Source of the DNA: Rheum nobile
Taxonomy: Eukaryota; Streptophyta; Magnoliopsida; Caryophyllales; Polygonaceae
Length of the DNA stretch: 64,000 nt
Assembly (NCBI GenBank): GCA_027886185.1
Contig: WOAB01000595.1
Coordinates: 3,410,001-3,474,000 of the forward strand
Direction: 5' to 3'
Under the pieces are notes generated by a model, which did no database searches, was not told the origin of the DNA, and saw nothing but the letters and a program-made list of their open reading frames with translations. Shown in pieces: positions 1-8,113 of the stretch; within the stretch, counting starts at the first letter, position 1; each line of letters starts with the position of its first letter. The position numbers were made by a program, and so were the translations under genes.

Positions 1-120
1 AATGAGTTGCTCCAGAATAATAGTGTTTGTCAGCAGAAATTCTCAGTATTGACTTCAGTATGCATCTCCAATCCTATGTCAAGTAGTGGTGTACTAGAAG
101 GGTAGTTATTTTGCTGTCCT

Positions 121-170
121 GAAAACAGTGTTGTTATTTTGTTTTGGTCAAATGAAAACAGTGTTGTTAT
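121..170 (+). repeat. 17-bp direct repeat spanning the splice acceptor
   Basis: GAAAACAGTGTTGTTAT occurs at 121-137 and again at 154-170, a 33-bp period. The second copy contains the acceptor and first codons of the invertase exon, so the first copy is a decoy acceptor just upstream. Confidence 0.85.
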
Positions 171-457
171 GGTTGCTGACGGCGGCCTGCATAAAAACGG
201 GACGACCCCAGATCGCAAGACATGCCATAGAACTTGCAGAGGCTAGACTGTTGAATGACAGCTGGCCCGAGTACTATGACGGGAAGCAGGGGCGCTACAT
301 AGGGAAGCAAGCAAGGAAGAACCAAACGTGGTCGATTGCTGGTTACTTGGTTGCGAAGATGATGCTGGATGACCCTTCCCATGTGGGTATGGTGGCCATT
401 GAGGAGGACAAGAAGATGAAACCCCTCCTCAAAAGATCAGCTTCTTGGACCTTCTAG
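162..457 (+). CDS. Alkaline/neutral invertase, last exon (partial gene)
   Basis: Final exon of a plant alkaline/neutral invertase (GH100), which hydrolyses sucrose to glucose and fructose, in the cytosol or organelles depending on isoform. The translation contains the family-typical C-terminal run [18 protein letters not shown], then [35 protein letters not shown] and a basic end, KRSASWTF, before TAG at 455-457. Most family members end SWTC, so the last residue is F instead of C. I place the splice acceptor at AG 160-161, which leaves two bases of the conserved Val codon in this exon; the rest of the gene lies to the left of the window. No stop or frameshift is seen in this exon, so it may belong to a working gene. 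The isoform cannot be told from the tail alone. Confidence 0.9.
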
Positions 458-700
458 TTCTTCTGCAGTTTGGTGTCAAGTTCTATTGCAGTTTAAGCAA
501 ATAAACCAACCGATTCATGACCTCCCTGCCCTATTTTTCTTTTTACGTATTCGTAGCTTGGAATTTCATTTTGGTTGTCGTATCTATCTGCAGAACTAGT
601 GAGTTGGTGGTGATCCAATAATGGTTGTGGCAGCATGAATCTTTTCTTCTACTTTGTACATAATGCATATTTTCATGATATATGAACATGTAGAGTTTGG
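458..700 (+). other. Invertase 3' UTR and downstream flank
   Basis: Non-coding sequence after the invertase stop codon. An AATAAA at 500-505 is a plausible polyadenylation signal about 45 bases after the stop. The end of the transcript is not otherwise marked. Confidence 0.5.
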
Positions 701-1537
701 ATTATACGAGGATGGTTAGTTGGAATAGTGAGGAGTTATGATGATCACTAGATTTAGTAAATATAGTGTTAGGATTAAAAAAATGGAGTGTCAATTCGTA
801 AATATGATAAATTTTAGTATTAATATTATTTTCTAATTTTTTTAAAAGAATGATTATTTTTTCCAGAATATTTTCCCCTGATTTTTTTTTAAAAAACTAA
901 ATTTTTAGTACCATATACTTTAGTATCTTAATCATGGACATTAACATACTAACACATTCACTTTAACATATTTACACATATACTTTTAGCATAGTAAGCA
1001 TGCACTTTAGTATACTAAAAAAATGCATTTTAGCCTAATAAACACACTAGATAAAATGTGAACTTCTAATATACATATTAAACATATATATTTACATATT
1101 AAATGTACATTTTAACATACTAAAAATGCACTTTTTATACTCTATATGAGCATTTAGTATATACATATATTTTTTGAAATGTGCTTATATACTAAATTCA
1201 CTTTGTGTCCTTAAATATGAACTTTTTGTGCTTATACATGCACATCAAGTATAAATATAAAGATTGTTGCAGCGAAAAAAAAAATCAAGGAAAAAAATAG
1301 AAAAATAAAATTTAAAATTTCATTTCGGGAAAAATAAAATAAATTTTAATTAAATTTACCACACTTATAATTTTTTCATTACATATCTTTTAACATTAGC
1401 TCTTTATCTCACTGAATCCAATGATCGTCATTGCTTCTCACTCTTTAATTAAAACTAGCCTTTTAAGGAGTATGAAGAGTATGGTAGATCATGGAATGTA
1501 AACATGTTTGCTAGCTATCTATTAAATAATGTATTGC
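701..1537. other. AT-rich intergenic DNA with degenerate ACTTTAGTATACTAA-like repeats
   Basis: No coding signal. From about 895 to 1250 short phrases such as catactaa, actttagtat and cattttagc recur irregularly, which looks like a decayed AT-rich tandem repeat. No boundaries or target-site duplication could be found. Confidence 0.4.
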
Positions 1538-1557
1538 AAAAAAAAAAAAAAAAAAAA
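1538..1557 (+). repeat. Poly(A) run of 20
   Basis: Uninterrupted run of 20 A. It could be the tail of a retroposed sequence, but no flanking direct repeat was found, so it may be a simple microsatellite. Confidence 0.5.
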
Positions 1558-1599
1558 TCTTCAATGGATCTAATCAATAAGAATAAACACTATAGTTAG

Positions 1600-1990
1600 G
1601 CCTGATAACACTTGACCCGACTCGCAAATCCGATCCGACTTGACCCATATATTTTAGGTTGAGACCCGACTCAAAAAATATTGGATTAAAAGTGACCTAA
1701 TCCACTCGATTCAAATTTTTTTGGATTGAGTTATTGATCCGTTGTGTCATTATAAATGTGCTTATATCTTTTACATTGAATATATATATTTTGTTACTAA
1801 ATTTTTTATTTAATAACATTTTTTATGTAATTAAATATTATTTAATAATAATTTTAAAAAACTTTGACATGGGGCTCCCGACCCGTTGGATCGACCCGAA
1901 CCCGTACCCGAGCTGTAACGACCCGACCCGTCCAGTAAATGACCCAACCAAGTGTGCTTAAATCCGAACCCGACCTGTTTGACTGGTCTA
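1600..1990. repeat. ACCCG/CCGAC-rich degenerate repeats in AT-rich DNA
   Basis: Two clusters (about 1612-1690 and 1868-1978) contain repeated GACCCGA and AACCCG phrases separated by AT-rich sequence. This low-complexity pattern is common in plant intergenic DNA. It is not the plant telomere repeat TTTAGGG or CCCTAAA. Confidence 0.45.
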
Positions 1991-2078
1991 ACTACATTGC
2001 ATTTGATTCATCTTATATATGGAGACTCAACATGTATTCTAAAGTAAAAAATATCGAATGAAAACGCGTTAAAATGGA

Positions 2079-2660
2079 TTGCCAACAAAAAATAGACTCC
2101 AAGAAAAAGGGATTGCAATTCCGCCAAGGCGGATATCCTACAACCACCCATCAGAAGACACAAATCACATCCTACTACAGTGTAATCATTTAGTGCACAC
2201 AATAAGCAAAATAAATAGAGTATTGCTCAATACATCAGTACACTCAACTACACGAACAAAATAGTCGAAGTTATTTTGGATGAGATTAAAAACAAACGAA
2301 TAAACAAGCAGTTCTCAGAATTAGCAATTACAAGGTGGAGTATATGATATCAACGAAATCATACAATAATCTGTAATACCATCCCACAACCTGACCATAT
2401 CAAAGACTTGAGAAACTAAATTCAAAATGGTTCTCTGCTGGAATAGAATGGAAGACTGGAACCAAGACTGCACAACATCACCTATTAGAACCCTACCAAA
2501 GTGTAACAATAAGAGAAAATGGAAGAATCTAAGATGAGAAAAGCCACCAGATAAGGTTATGAAAATAAACGTTGATGGATTGGCTAAATTTAATGCGGAC
2601 TCAACCATAGGATTTGTATTTAGAAACAAGAAAGCAGAAATCATTCTCATACATGCATAG
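2079..2660 (+). pseudogene. LINE 3'-end fragment (zf-RVT remnant and RNase H-like domain)
   Basis: Remnant of a plant L1-type non-LTR retrotransposon. At 2094-2215 the translation RLQEKGIAIPPRR...EDTNHILLQCNHLV resembles the zinc-binding reverse-transcriptase tail (zf-RVT) that usually reads RCSLCG...E..HLF.HC; the first cysteine pair is lost. At 2545-2660 the reading KPPDKVMKINVDGLAKF, followed by STIGFVFRN, matches the start of the RNase H-like domain of plant LINEs (consensus P..G..K.N.DGA). The stretch between carries several stops. No poly(A) tail or flanking duplication was found, so it is a truncated, non-functional copy. Confidence 0.6.
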
Positions 2661-3023
2661 AAATGCGTGATGCAATCTGGCCCATGCTAGGGTCGATCGC
2701 GCGGGAATGATCGATGTCGAGCAAGTTGTGTTCTTTAATCCGACACGCTCGTTCAAACATACTCTCTCCGACTATAACACCAACGTGATGGTAAATCAAG
2801 CCGGGTCTCAAACATTATTGTGGGCATGGGGACAAGATCAACATGATGATCTTGAACGAGGCAAACGTGATCGCCTGTGGATAATCAAATCGATAAGACA
2901 ACTGAGTCGTGTTGGGGAAGCCAAGGGTTTTTAAGGAGATCGCCTCTACTTAAATAAACCAAAACTAAGCTTGTCTTTATTAATGATCATAACATGGTCT
3001 ATCCTAACTACTAAAAAAGAGGG
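2661..3023. other. Unassigned flank left of E1
   Basis: Contains a 75-codon open frame at 2707-2934 that I do not recognise and do not consider a supported gene. It joins the right flank (35921 onward) in the pre-insertion chromosome, because E1 inserted between them. Confidence 0.35.
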
Positions 3024-3028
3024 AGAGG
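3024..3028 (+). repeat. Target-site duplication AGAGG, left copy (E1)
   Basis: AGAGG immediately precedes the TG that opens the E1 5' LTR, and AGAGG at 35916-35920 immediately follows the CA that closes the 3' LTR. A 5-bp duplication is what a gypsy integrase leaves. Confidence 0.92.
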
Positions 3029-3790
3029 TGATGTGACCATGCCTCCCATGACGGCCCAAGACGAGGAAGAAATCATGAGCCTACGCTCAGAAGGCCCAGT
3101 GACAAGGTCTAGGTCCAAGGCCATCGCCTCCGCCGTCGCGTCACTTGTCGCACGCGTCGTCGCCGGCCAAGGAAGCCCATACGCCAATCCAAGACTTCAT
3201 CGTCGTCTCACGCGATGATTGCTTTCATGCCTTCACCGCGTTAGCAGTTTAGCGCGTTCTTTTAAGATAATTCTATATTTGGTATTTCATGCTTTGTTTT
3301 AGATAGTTTCCTTTTATAGCATTTCTATCTTTTAGGGTTTGTGCCTTTTGCATGGGCTAGCCCACGAGGTTCGACTCGGCCCATCCGACGTCTCACCTCT
3401 CCTATTTAAACACAACTTTGTTATTGTTTTTATTTACGTTCAATTTTAAGTTCAAGGTTTAAGTCGAGTGTTTATCCTCCGCCGCCTACGCTACGGCAAT
3501 CGCTTGATCTTTCAAGCAAAGTCTATCTTCGCATCTCCTTCACCCGCAGTCGACGCTACGACATCCAAAAGCTTGTCCTTTCAAGTCTTATATCCTTCCT
3601 TCAATCGCTTCCGCCACCTTCCCATCAATCGCTTCCACAACATCCATCATCGCGATCTCTCGCTCGCGAACCACCACCAACACCACGTTCCTAGAAAGTT
3701 GACACAGGACGAGTGACTTCCCAACCAAGACTAGATCCCAAGGCGTCACTTTTGACAATTTGGCTTGTCATCGGAGGCAAGGACACATCA
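3029..3790 (+). repeat. E1 5' LTR
   Basis: Begins TGATGTGACC and ends GACACATCA; 762 bp against 870 bp for the 3' LTR. The 5' copy lacks a block of about 60 bp present after 35214 and one of about 50 bp present after 35556, plus smaller gaps. The first part (3033-3218) still reads as the integrase tail, with SEGPVTRSRSKAI. Confidence 0.92.
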
Positions 3791-3792
3791 AC

Positions 3793-3806
3793 TGGTATCA
3801 GAGCCC
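3793..3806 (+). other. E1 primer-binding site (tRNA-iMet)
   Basis: TGGTATCAGAGCCC starts two bases after the 5' LTR. Its first 12 bases are complementary to the 3' end of plant initiator methionine tRNA. Confidence 0.9.
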
Positions 3807-4599
3807 AACAGTCTTATAAGTCACGAACTCAAGTTTGCATTTTGTTCACAATTTTTCTTGACCCCTATCGTTTGCTTTCGTAAGATCTCGCGAGAAAAAC
3901 CAGAATTTCCATCTTTGCAACACCTTCGGTTTCTACAAGATCCTATCTTGGCCGATTTTTTTTTCTTGTTCCCTAAGTTTTGGTGTGTTAGGTAATTTTG
4001 TTATCTTGCATGCTAGAATATTTTGTTTCCTTATTTCATGCGTGGATAGAGTTTCCTTGTTTGCTAGATATTACTTTTTAGGTTGTTAACCGAATTTCCT
4101 CATATAAAATATCATCCAATCTTATCTTCTCTCTCCTCTCTCTAAAGATCACACTTTTGATATTTTAGTTACTTAGACCCTTTTTATTTTGTTTCCTTTT
4201 ACAAATCCGAAAAGATCAAAAGATAAGATCTCGGATATAAAAAAAAACAGTTTCCAAAGTTAAGTAAAGCCAAAATAAGGCAACCCTAACTCCTCACCGC
4301 GGTCTAAGCTCACTTCTTTACCTCTCCGCCGTCTAGGTCAAGCTTCCTAGAAGGTACCTTCTTGCTTATTAGGTTGCTTTGTTTACGTTTGTTTTAGGGT
4401 TTCCATTTATTCTTGTTTGTTTGATTGCAACTTGCTTGATACACCAACTCTTGTGCAACCCAAGCCGCCCTCACGGCAAACCAAACAAGCCCTACCTACG
4501 TAAACTTTGTGACTTGACTAGTGATTTGCTTGGTTGTTGTTCTTTATTGTCTTTTGGTTCATTTTTACTCCCATGTCTGGCCATCTTGTTATAGGTACC
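3807..4599 (+). other. E1 untranslated leader
   Basis: No open frame that matches a retroelement protein. An intron is possible between GT at about 4352 and TATAG at 4590-4594, just before the gag ATG, but nothing confirms it. Confidence 0.5.
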
Positions 4600-5009
4600 A
4601 TGCCGATTGGACCGAGTGCAGACGAACGCGGCGTCGACAACACCAACACCGACCCACAACCACAGCCGTTGGGACTGCCTCAAGACCAACCACCACAAGA
4701 CCATCAACACGATCCCATCATGGAGTTGTCCGAAGATCAAATCTTGATCCAGGCTCTTCGACAAGAGGTCGCGACTTTGCGAGCCCAACAACAAGTGGCA
4801 CCAATCGTGCCGATTCCAACACCGCTGAGTGCTATGGACGCGCCGCCTCCAACTGGAGCCACCGACGCGGTTCCATCGAAGACACGCGTGGACAAAGGCA
4901 AAGGAGTTATGCCTTCCACTTCTCAACAACAACCACTCCTCAACAGAATGCATAGTGTCATTGAGAGCCGCCAAGGCTTCGTTCCCAAAACGGATCGCTA
5001 CGTGCCCAG
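4600..5009 (+). pseudogene. E1 gag, N-terminal part, interrupted by E2
   Basis: Start chosen at ATG 4600-4602, which opens a proline/glutamine-rich segment (MPIGPSADERG, QPQPLGLPQDQPPQDH) followed by a helix-prone stretch (SEDQILIQALRQEVATLRAQ), common at the N-terminus of plant chromovirus Gag. The frame reads to about KTDRYVPRA, then enters E2 LTR sequence at 5010. Gag resumes at 30865 in the same strand. By comparison with the usual Gag layout roughly 70-90 residues of the core are missing, so the break is an insertion plus a deletion. It cannot make a complete Gag. Confidence 0.75.
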
Positions 5010-5382
5010 AGCCACCGCGGGGCGGTGAATTTCACCGTGAGGCGTCGAACTTCCACCGCTGGGCGGTGGCATCCTCTGGCGCGGGCTTCATCTTTACTGA
5101 GAGTCACCGCCGGGCCGCGGTACTTCTGACGCGGGGCGGTGAGCTCATTTCTCCAGCTCTCTTCTTCTACTGCTCTTCAATCCTACCAAGTGATGGTAGT
5201 CTTCTCCATAGATGCTCCAGCAGCTCCATCCATCCTCATGCTCCATCTAAGCTGCAAAACCTTGGATTTCTTCACTTCTCTCCAAAACATCTGGATTGCA
5301 GACTTAGCACCAAAACTCATCCAAAACCTCTCCAAATCATGCTAATAATTTCTAGTAAAGGTGTATGAAATAACACCTATCA
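5010..5382 (-). repeat. E2 LTR A (truncated 3' LTR of unit 1)
   Basis: Matches the last 380 or so bp of LTRs B and C in plus coordinates (from about 30483) and ends at the same ...AACACCTATCA. About 1.03 kb of this LTR is missing on the left, together with part of E1 gag, so the left border of E2 was deleted after insertion. Confidence 0.88.
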
Positions 5383-6141
5383 AATTCCCCCATACTTAGA
5401 CCTTTACTCGTCCCGAGTAAACTAAAGAAAAGCTCACTCTCTCAATCGACACCAAGGCCTCAGGAAGTATAAGACAATATGACACTAGCAACTACAACAT
5501 ATCAACAATAAGCTCCAGATAACCAAAACAAGTAATGCAAAGATAACCTAATCCTAACTCCAATCTAGCTCCTTATCGCTCCAAGAGTGGCCTACCCGAG
5601 TCCTCCTTATGACTCCCCTTCTTATGACGCCTCGCCAAGAAATATAGAGAAATCCTAGAATCACTCTTCTTCTTTTACGCTCATCTTGCATAGGCGCCCT
5701 TTCGGGTTTTCACATAGCCACTCATTTCATTTTGCTAGATATCTCACATATACTCGCATCACTCCAGTCCAATTTTGCCCTGGTCTATACCAGCCGGACT
5801 ACCTGCTTTTTACCTGAATTGTCCTTTCGAGTTTTCAGTCCATCCCAGGATTTTGGTTGCCTTTTTACCTCTTTTTTTTTTTTTTTGATGAATAGAGTGC
5901 AGAAACAACGACAAATAACAATGCAGAAACAAAACTATATGTACACTAGCTAGATAGAAAGCAAGATAGCAAGTCTATATTCCTCCCCCATACTTAAACC
6001 GAACATTGTCCTCAATGTAGAAAAGAGAACATCAAATGATATAGGGGAAGAATAGAAAAGCTCACTGTGGACCTGAAGGTGGTGGTGGGTACATCCCAAA
6101 ATAGTCTCTCATATGAGCGTCCATGGTGTCCAGACGCTCAT
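5383..6141 (-). other. E2 unit 1 3' region with polypurine tract and decayed hairpin module
   Basis: In element sense this is the stretch between the ORF-1-like gene and the 3' LTR. A polypurine tract (sense AAGTATGGGGGAATT) abuts LTR A. The hairpin next to it (arms TTTACTCG/CGAGTAAA around 5402) is intact. The P1 hairpin at about 5690-5717 and P2 at about 5816-5842 have lost pairing relative to unit 2. A T-run lies at 5873-5886. Confidence 0.6.
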
Positions 6142-7305
6142 CTACATCAGTACGGAACTGGTCTGCCAAGTCTGCAGACCGGCCTCTACCTGGGAGTTCC
6201 ACTGATCCTGGCGCACTGAGAATGCGTCCCATCTAGAATACAACTCCTGCCAGGGTACGACAGGACCGTATGAAGATGAAGGCGCCTCAAACTGGGTAGA
6301 CATGGGGTCGTCCCCACCCACAAAATCAACAGCAACAGCATCAAAACCACCACTAGGGCCCTCCCCAAACGGACCTGAAGGAGCAACAGCAGGGGCATCA
6401 TCGGTCGGCATCCGGCTATCACTGGGAATCCACCAACCCGCATAAGAAGGCGAATAAGCAAACTCCCGGGGAACAATCAGAATGTGGCCCTTATAGGATG
6501 ACCAGACCAAATCACCATCCTTCCCCAGTGGCTTCAGCATCGAGCACACCTTCATGTGTGCTAAATCATACACCGCGTAGGCAACATGCCGAGGAATCTG
6601 ATCGCAAGCAATCACTCCAGCACAAAGAAGGGTAATCATACCACCCCCACAAATATCACGTGGCTCGCCATCACGAATCCTCTCCAAGGAACCCAAGAAA
6701 AGGGTAGCCCAACACGGCGTATACTCAACAGTCCCCAAGATGCTCATAAACCACTGGAAGTCCTTCATAGGCACCTTTCCATCGTCCTCATGGCCAAATA
6801 AATCTCTCATCATCACCTTGTGGATCAACCGTAGACACGGGTTCACCAACTTGGAATTCACCTCCTGACCCTTCCTGAAACTCCTGCCCGTAGCAGCCCG
6901 CCAGAACTCCATCATCTCGGAATCGTGAATACCACCAGACCACCCATCAGTTGGGTCCTTTGTAATACCCAGGGCTTCATGCACCAACTTCAGAGATAAG
7001 GAGTAATCACGCCCATTGTAGGTGAACATGATCTTGCACAGATGCCTATCGTCCGAGTCATTGGTGAGCCTCCTGAAAGAGGCAATAAACTGGTAGCACA
7101 GCTCTGGATACGCAGGGGCAGCCTTTTCCAGAAACTTCCCTAACCCACACTGTGTCAAGCACATGGACACACATGCCAACATTCCCATTTGCTCCAAAGT
7201 CGGCTTATGGAAAAACTTCGAAGCCAACACCTTCCTCTCCTTCACCACATTATAACCCTCACTCCCATCCCTAGTCGACACTTTCTTCTTGCCTCTAAAC
7301 GCCAT
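6142..7305 (-). CDS. E2 unit 1 ATHILA ORF-1-like protein
   Basis: Protein resembling the ATHILA ORF-1 family (function unknown) that occurs in Athila retrotransposons. Start chosen at the Met of MAFRGKKKVSTRDG (7305); the open frame extends upstream to 7467 but that part has no homologue-like sequence. Recognisable stretches are FFHKPTLEQMGMLACV, GLGKFLEKAAPAYPELCY, FIASFRRL, YSLSLKLVHEALGI and LVNPCLRLIHKVMMRDLFG, the order seen in that family. The last third is low-complexity (Gly, Pro, Ser, Asp). A one-base deletion near 6161, relative to unit 2, replaces the natural end with SSVLM and a stop. It sits 0.8 kb downstream of gag-protease, where an autonomous Athila would have pol. Confidence 0.7.
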   Translation of the reverse strand: MAFRGKKKVSTRDGSEGYNVVKERKVLASKFFHKPTLEQMGMLACVSMCLTQCGLGKFLEKAAPAYPELCYQFIASFRRLTNDSDDRHLCKIMFTYNGRDYSLSLKLVHEALGITKDPTDGWSGGIHDSEMMEFWRAATGRSFRKGQEVNSKLVNPCLRLIHKVMMRDLFGHEDDGKVPMKDFQWFMSILGTVEYTPCWATLFLGSLERIRDGEPRDICGGGMITLLCAGVIACDQIPRHVAYAVYDLAHMKVCSMLKPLGKDGDLVWSSYKGHILIVPREFAYSPSYAGWWIPSDSRMPTDDAPAVAPSGPFGEGPSGGFDAVAVDFVGGDDPMSTQFEAPSSSYGPVVPWQELYSRWDAFSVRQDQWNSQVEAGLQTWQTSSVLM

Positions 7306-8113
7306 AAGTAGGGAATTGAAGTGCTCAAAGCAAGGCAATCTAGAGAACTTACAAGCAAACAAACATGCAGCCTGGAGAGTCTCAGCGCGGGGCGGTAGGG
7401 TCGCGGTGAGAAACTGGGAGCTATGGCCGGGTCGTGGCGAAGTCGGCGCGGGGCGGTGGCAGAGCAACCGCGAGGCGGGACTAAAGCGACGCGGTGGGGT
7501 TGTGTTTGGGCTTGTTTGTGAGGCTAGACTCCAAATTGGGGATTTAGGGCTAGATTTGGCTCAAGGTCGACAGGGATTTGGGGGGAATAGAGGGAAATAG
7601 ATGTGGGAGCTTGAGGGGGGCGTTGGAATGGGAGGTAAGAGATAGTGGGGTTAGGTCATGGAAAGGGAAAGGAAAAAGGGATGATGGGCCGGTCATGTAC
7701 CATGGCCCAAAAGAGAAATCTTGGCCCACCAGAGGGAACCCAATCCGTCAAAACCTTAGTTACCACTTAAGAAATAAGCTTTTACTCACTCGTTTAAGGT
7801 TTTTTCGGGGCCCATTATTCTTGCTTTTTTTTATAAAAAAAGAAAAAAAAGATCGAGAGGTTATACCTAACCTTCTCCGCGGGGCGGTAGGGAACGCCGT
7901 GGGGGGGGGGGGGGGGTGAGACTGACTGGGTACAACATCTCTTCTCGGGTTTACTTTCGTACCTGAAATGTGAGTAACAGGCGAACGAAACAAAGCAAAA
8001 TAAACTATGAAAATAATCTAATGAAAGGAAAAATCAAAGAAGGACTAACACGGGTTGCCTCCCGGACAGCGCCTTGGCTATCGTCGTTGGCTCGACGTAG
8101 TGCAGATCCGTCA
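7306..8113 (-). other. E2 unit 1 spacer between gag-protease and ORF-1-like gene
   Basis: No coding signal. Holds several copies of the GC-rich motif (near 7388, 7450, 7878), an A/T-rich slippage tract at 7828-7850 and a run of 16 G at 7901-7916. The corresponding run in unit 2 has seven G. Confidence 0.6.

Noticed and set aside
1600..1990. Possible interstitial telomere repeat (CCCGA phrases)
   Set aside because: The unit is ACCCG/CCGAC, not CCCTAAA, and is irregular.
2707..2934. 75-codon open frame left of E1
   Set aside because: No recognisable family and no supporting signals; kept only as unassigned flank.
3029..3790. Small gene at 3033-3218 with the TRSRSK motif
   Set aside because: It is the LTR-borne copy of the E1 integrase tail, cut off from the rest of Pol.
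4492..4974. 160-codon minus-strand and other overlapping frames over E1 gag
   Set aside because: Shadows of the gag frame that starts at 4600, which alone fits the element layout.
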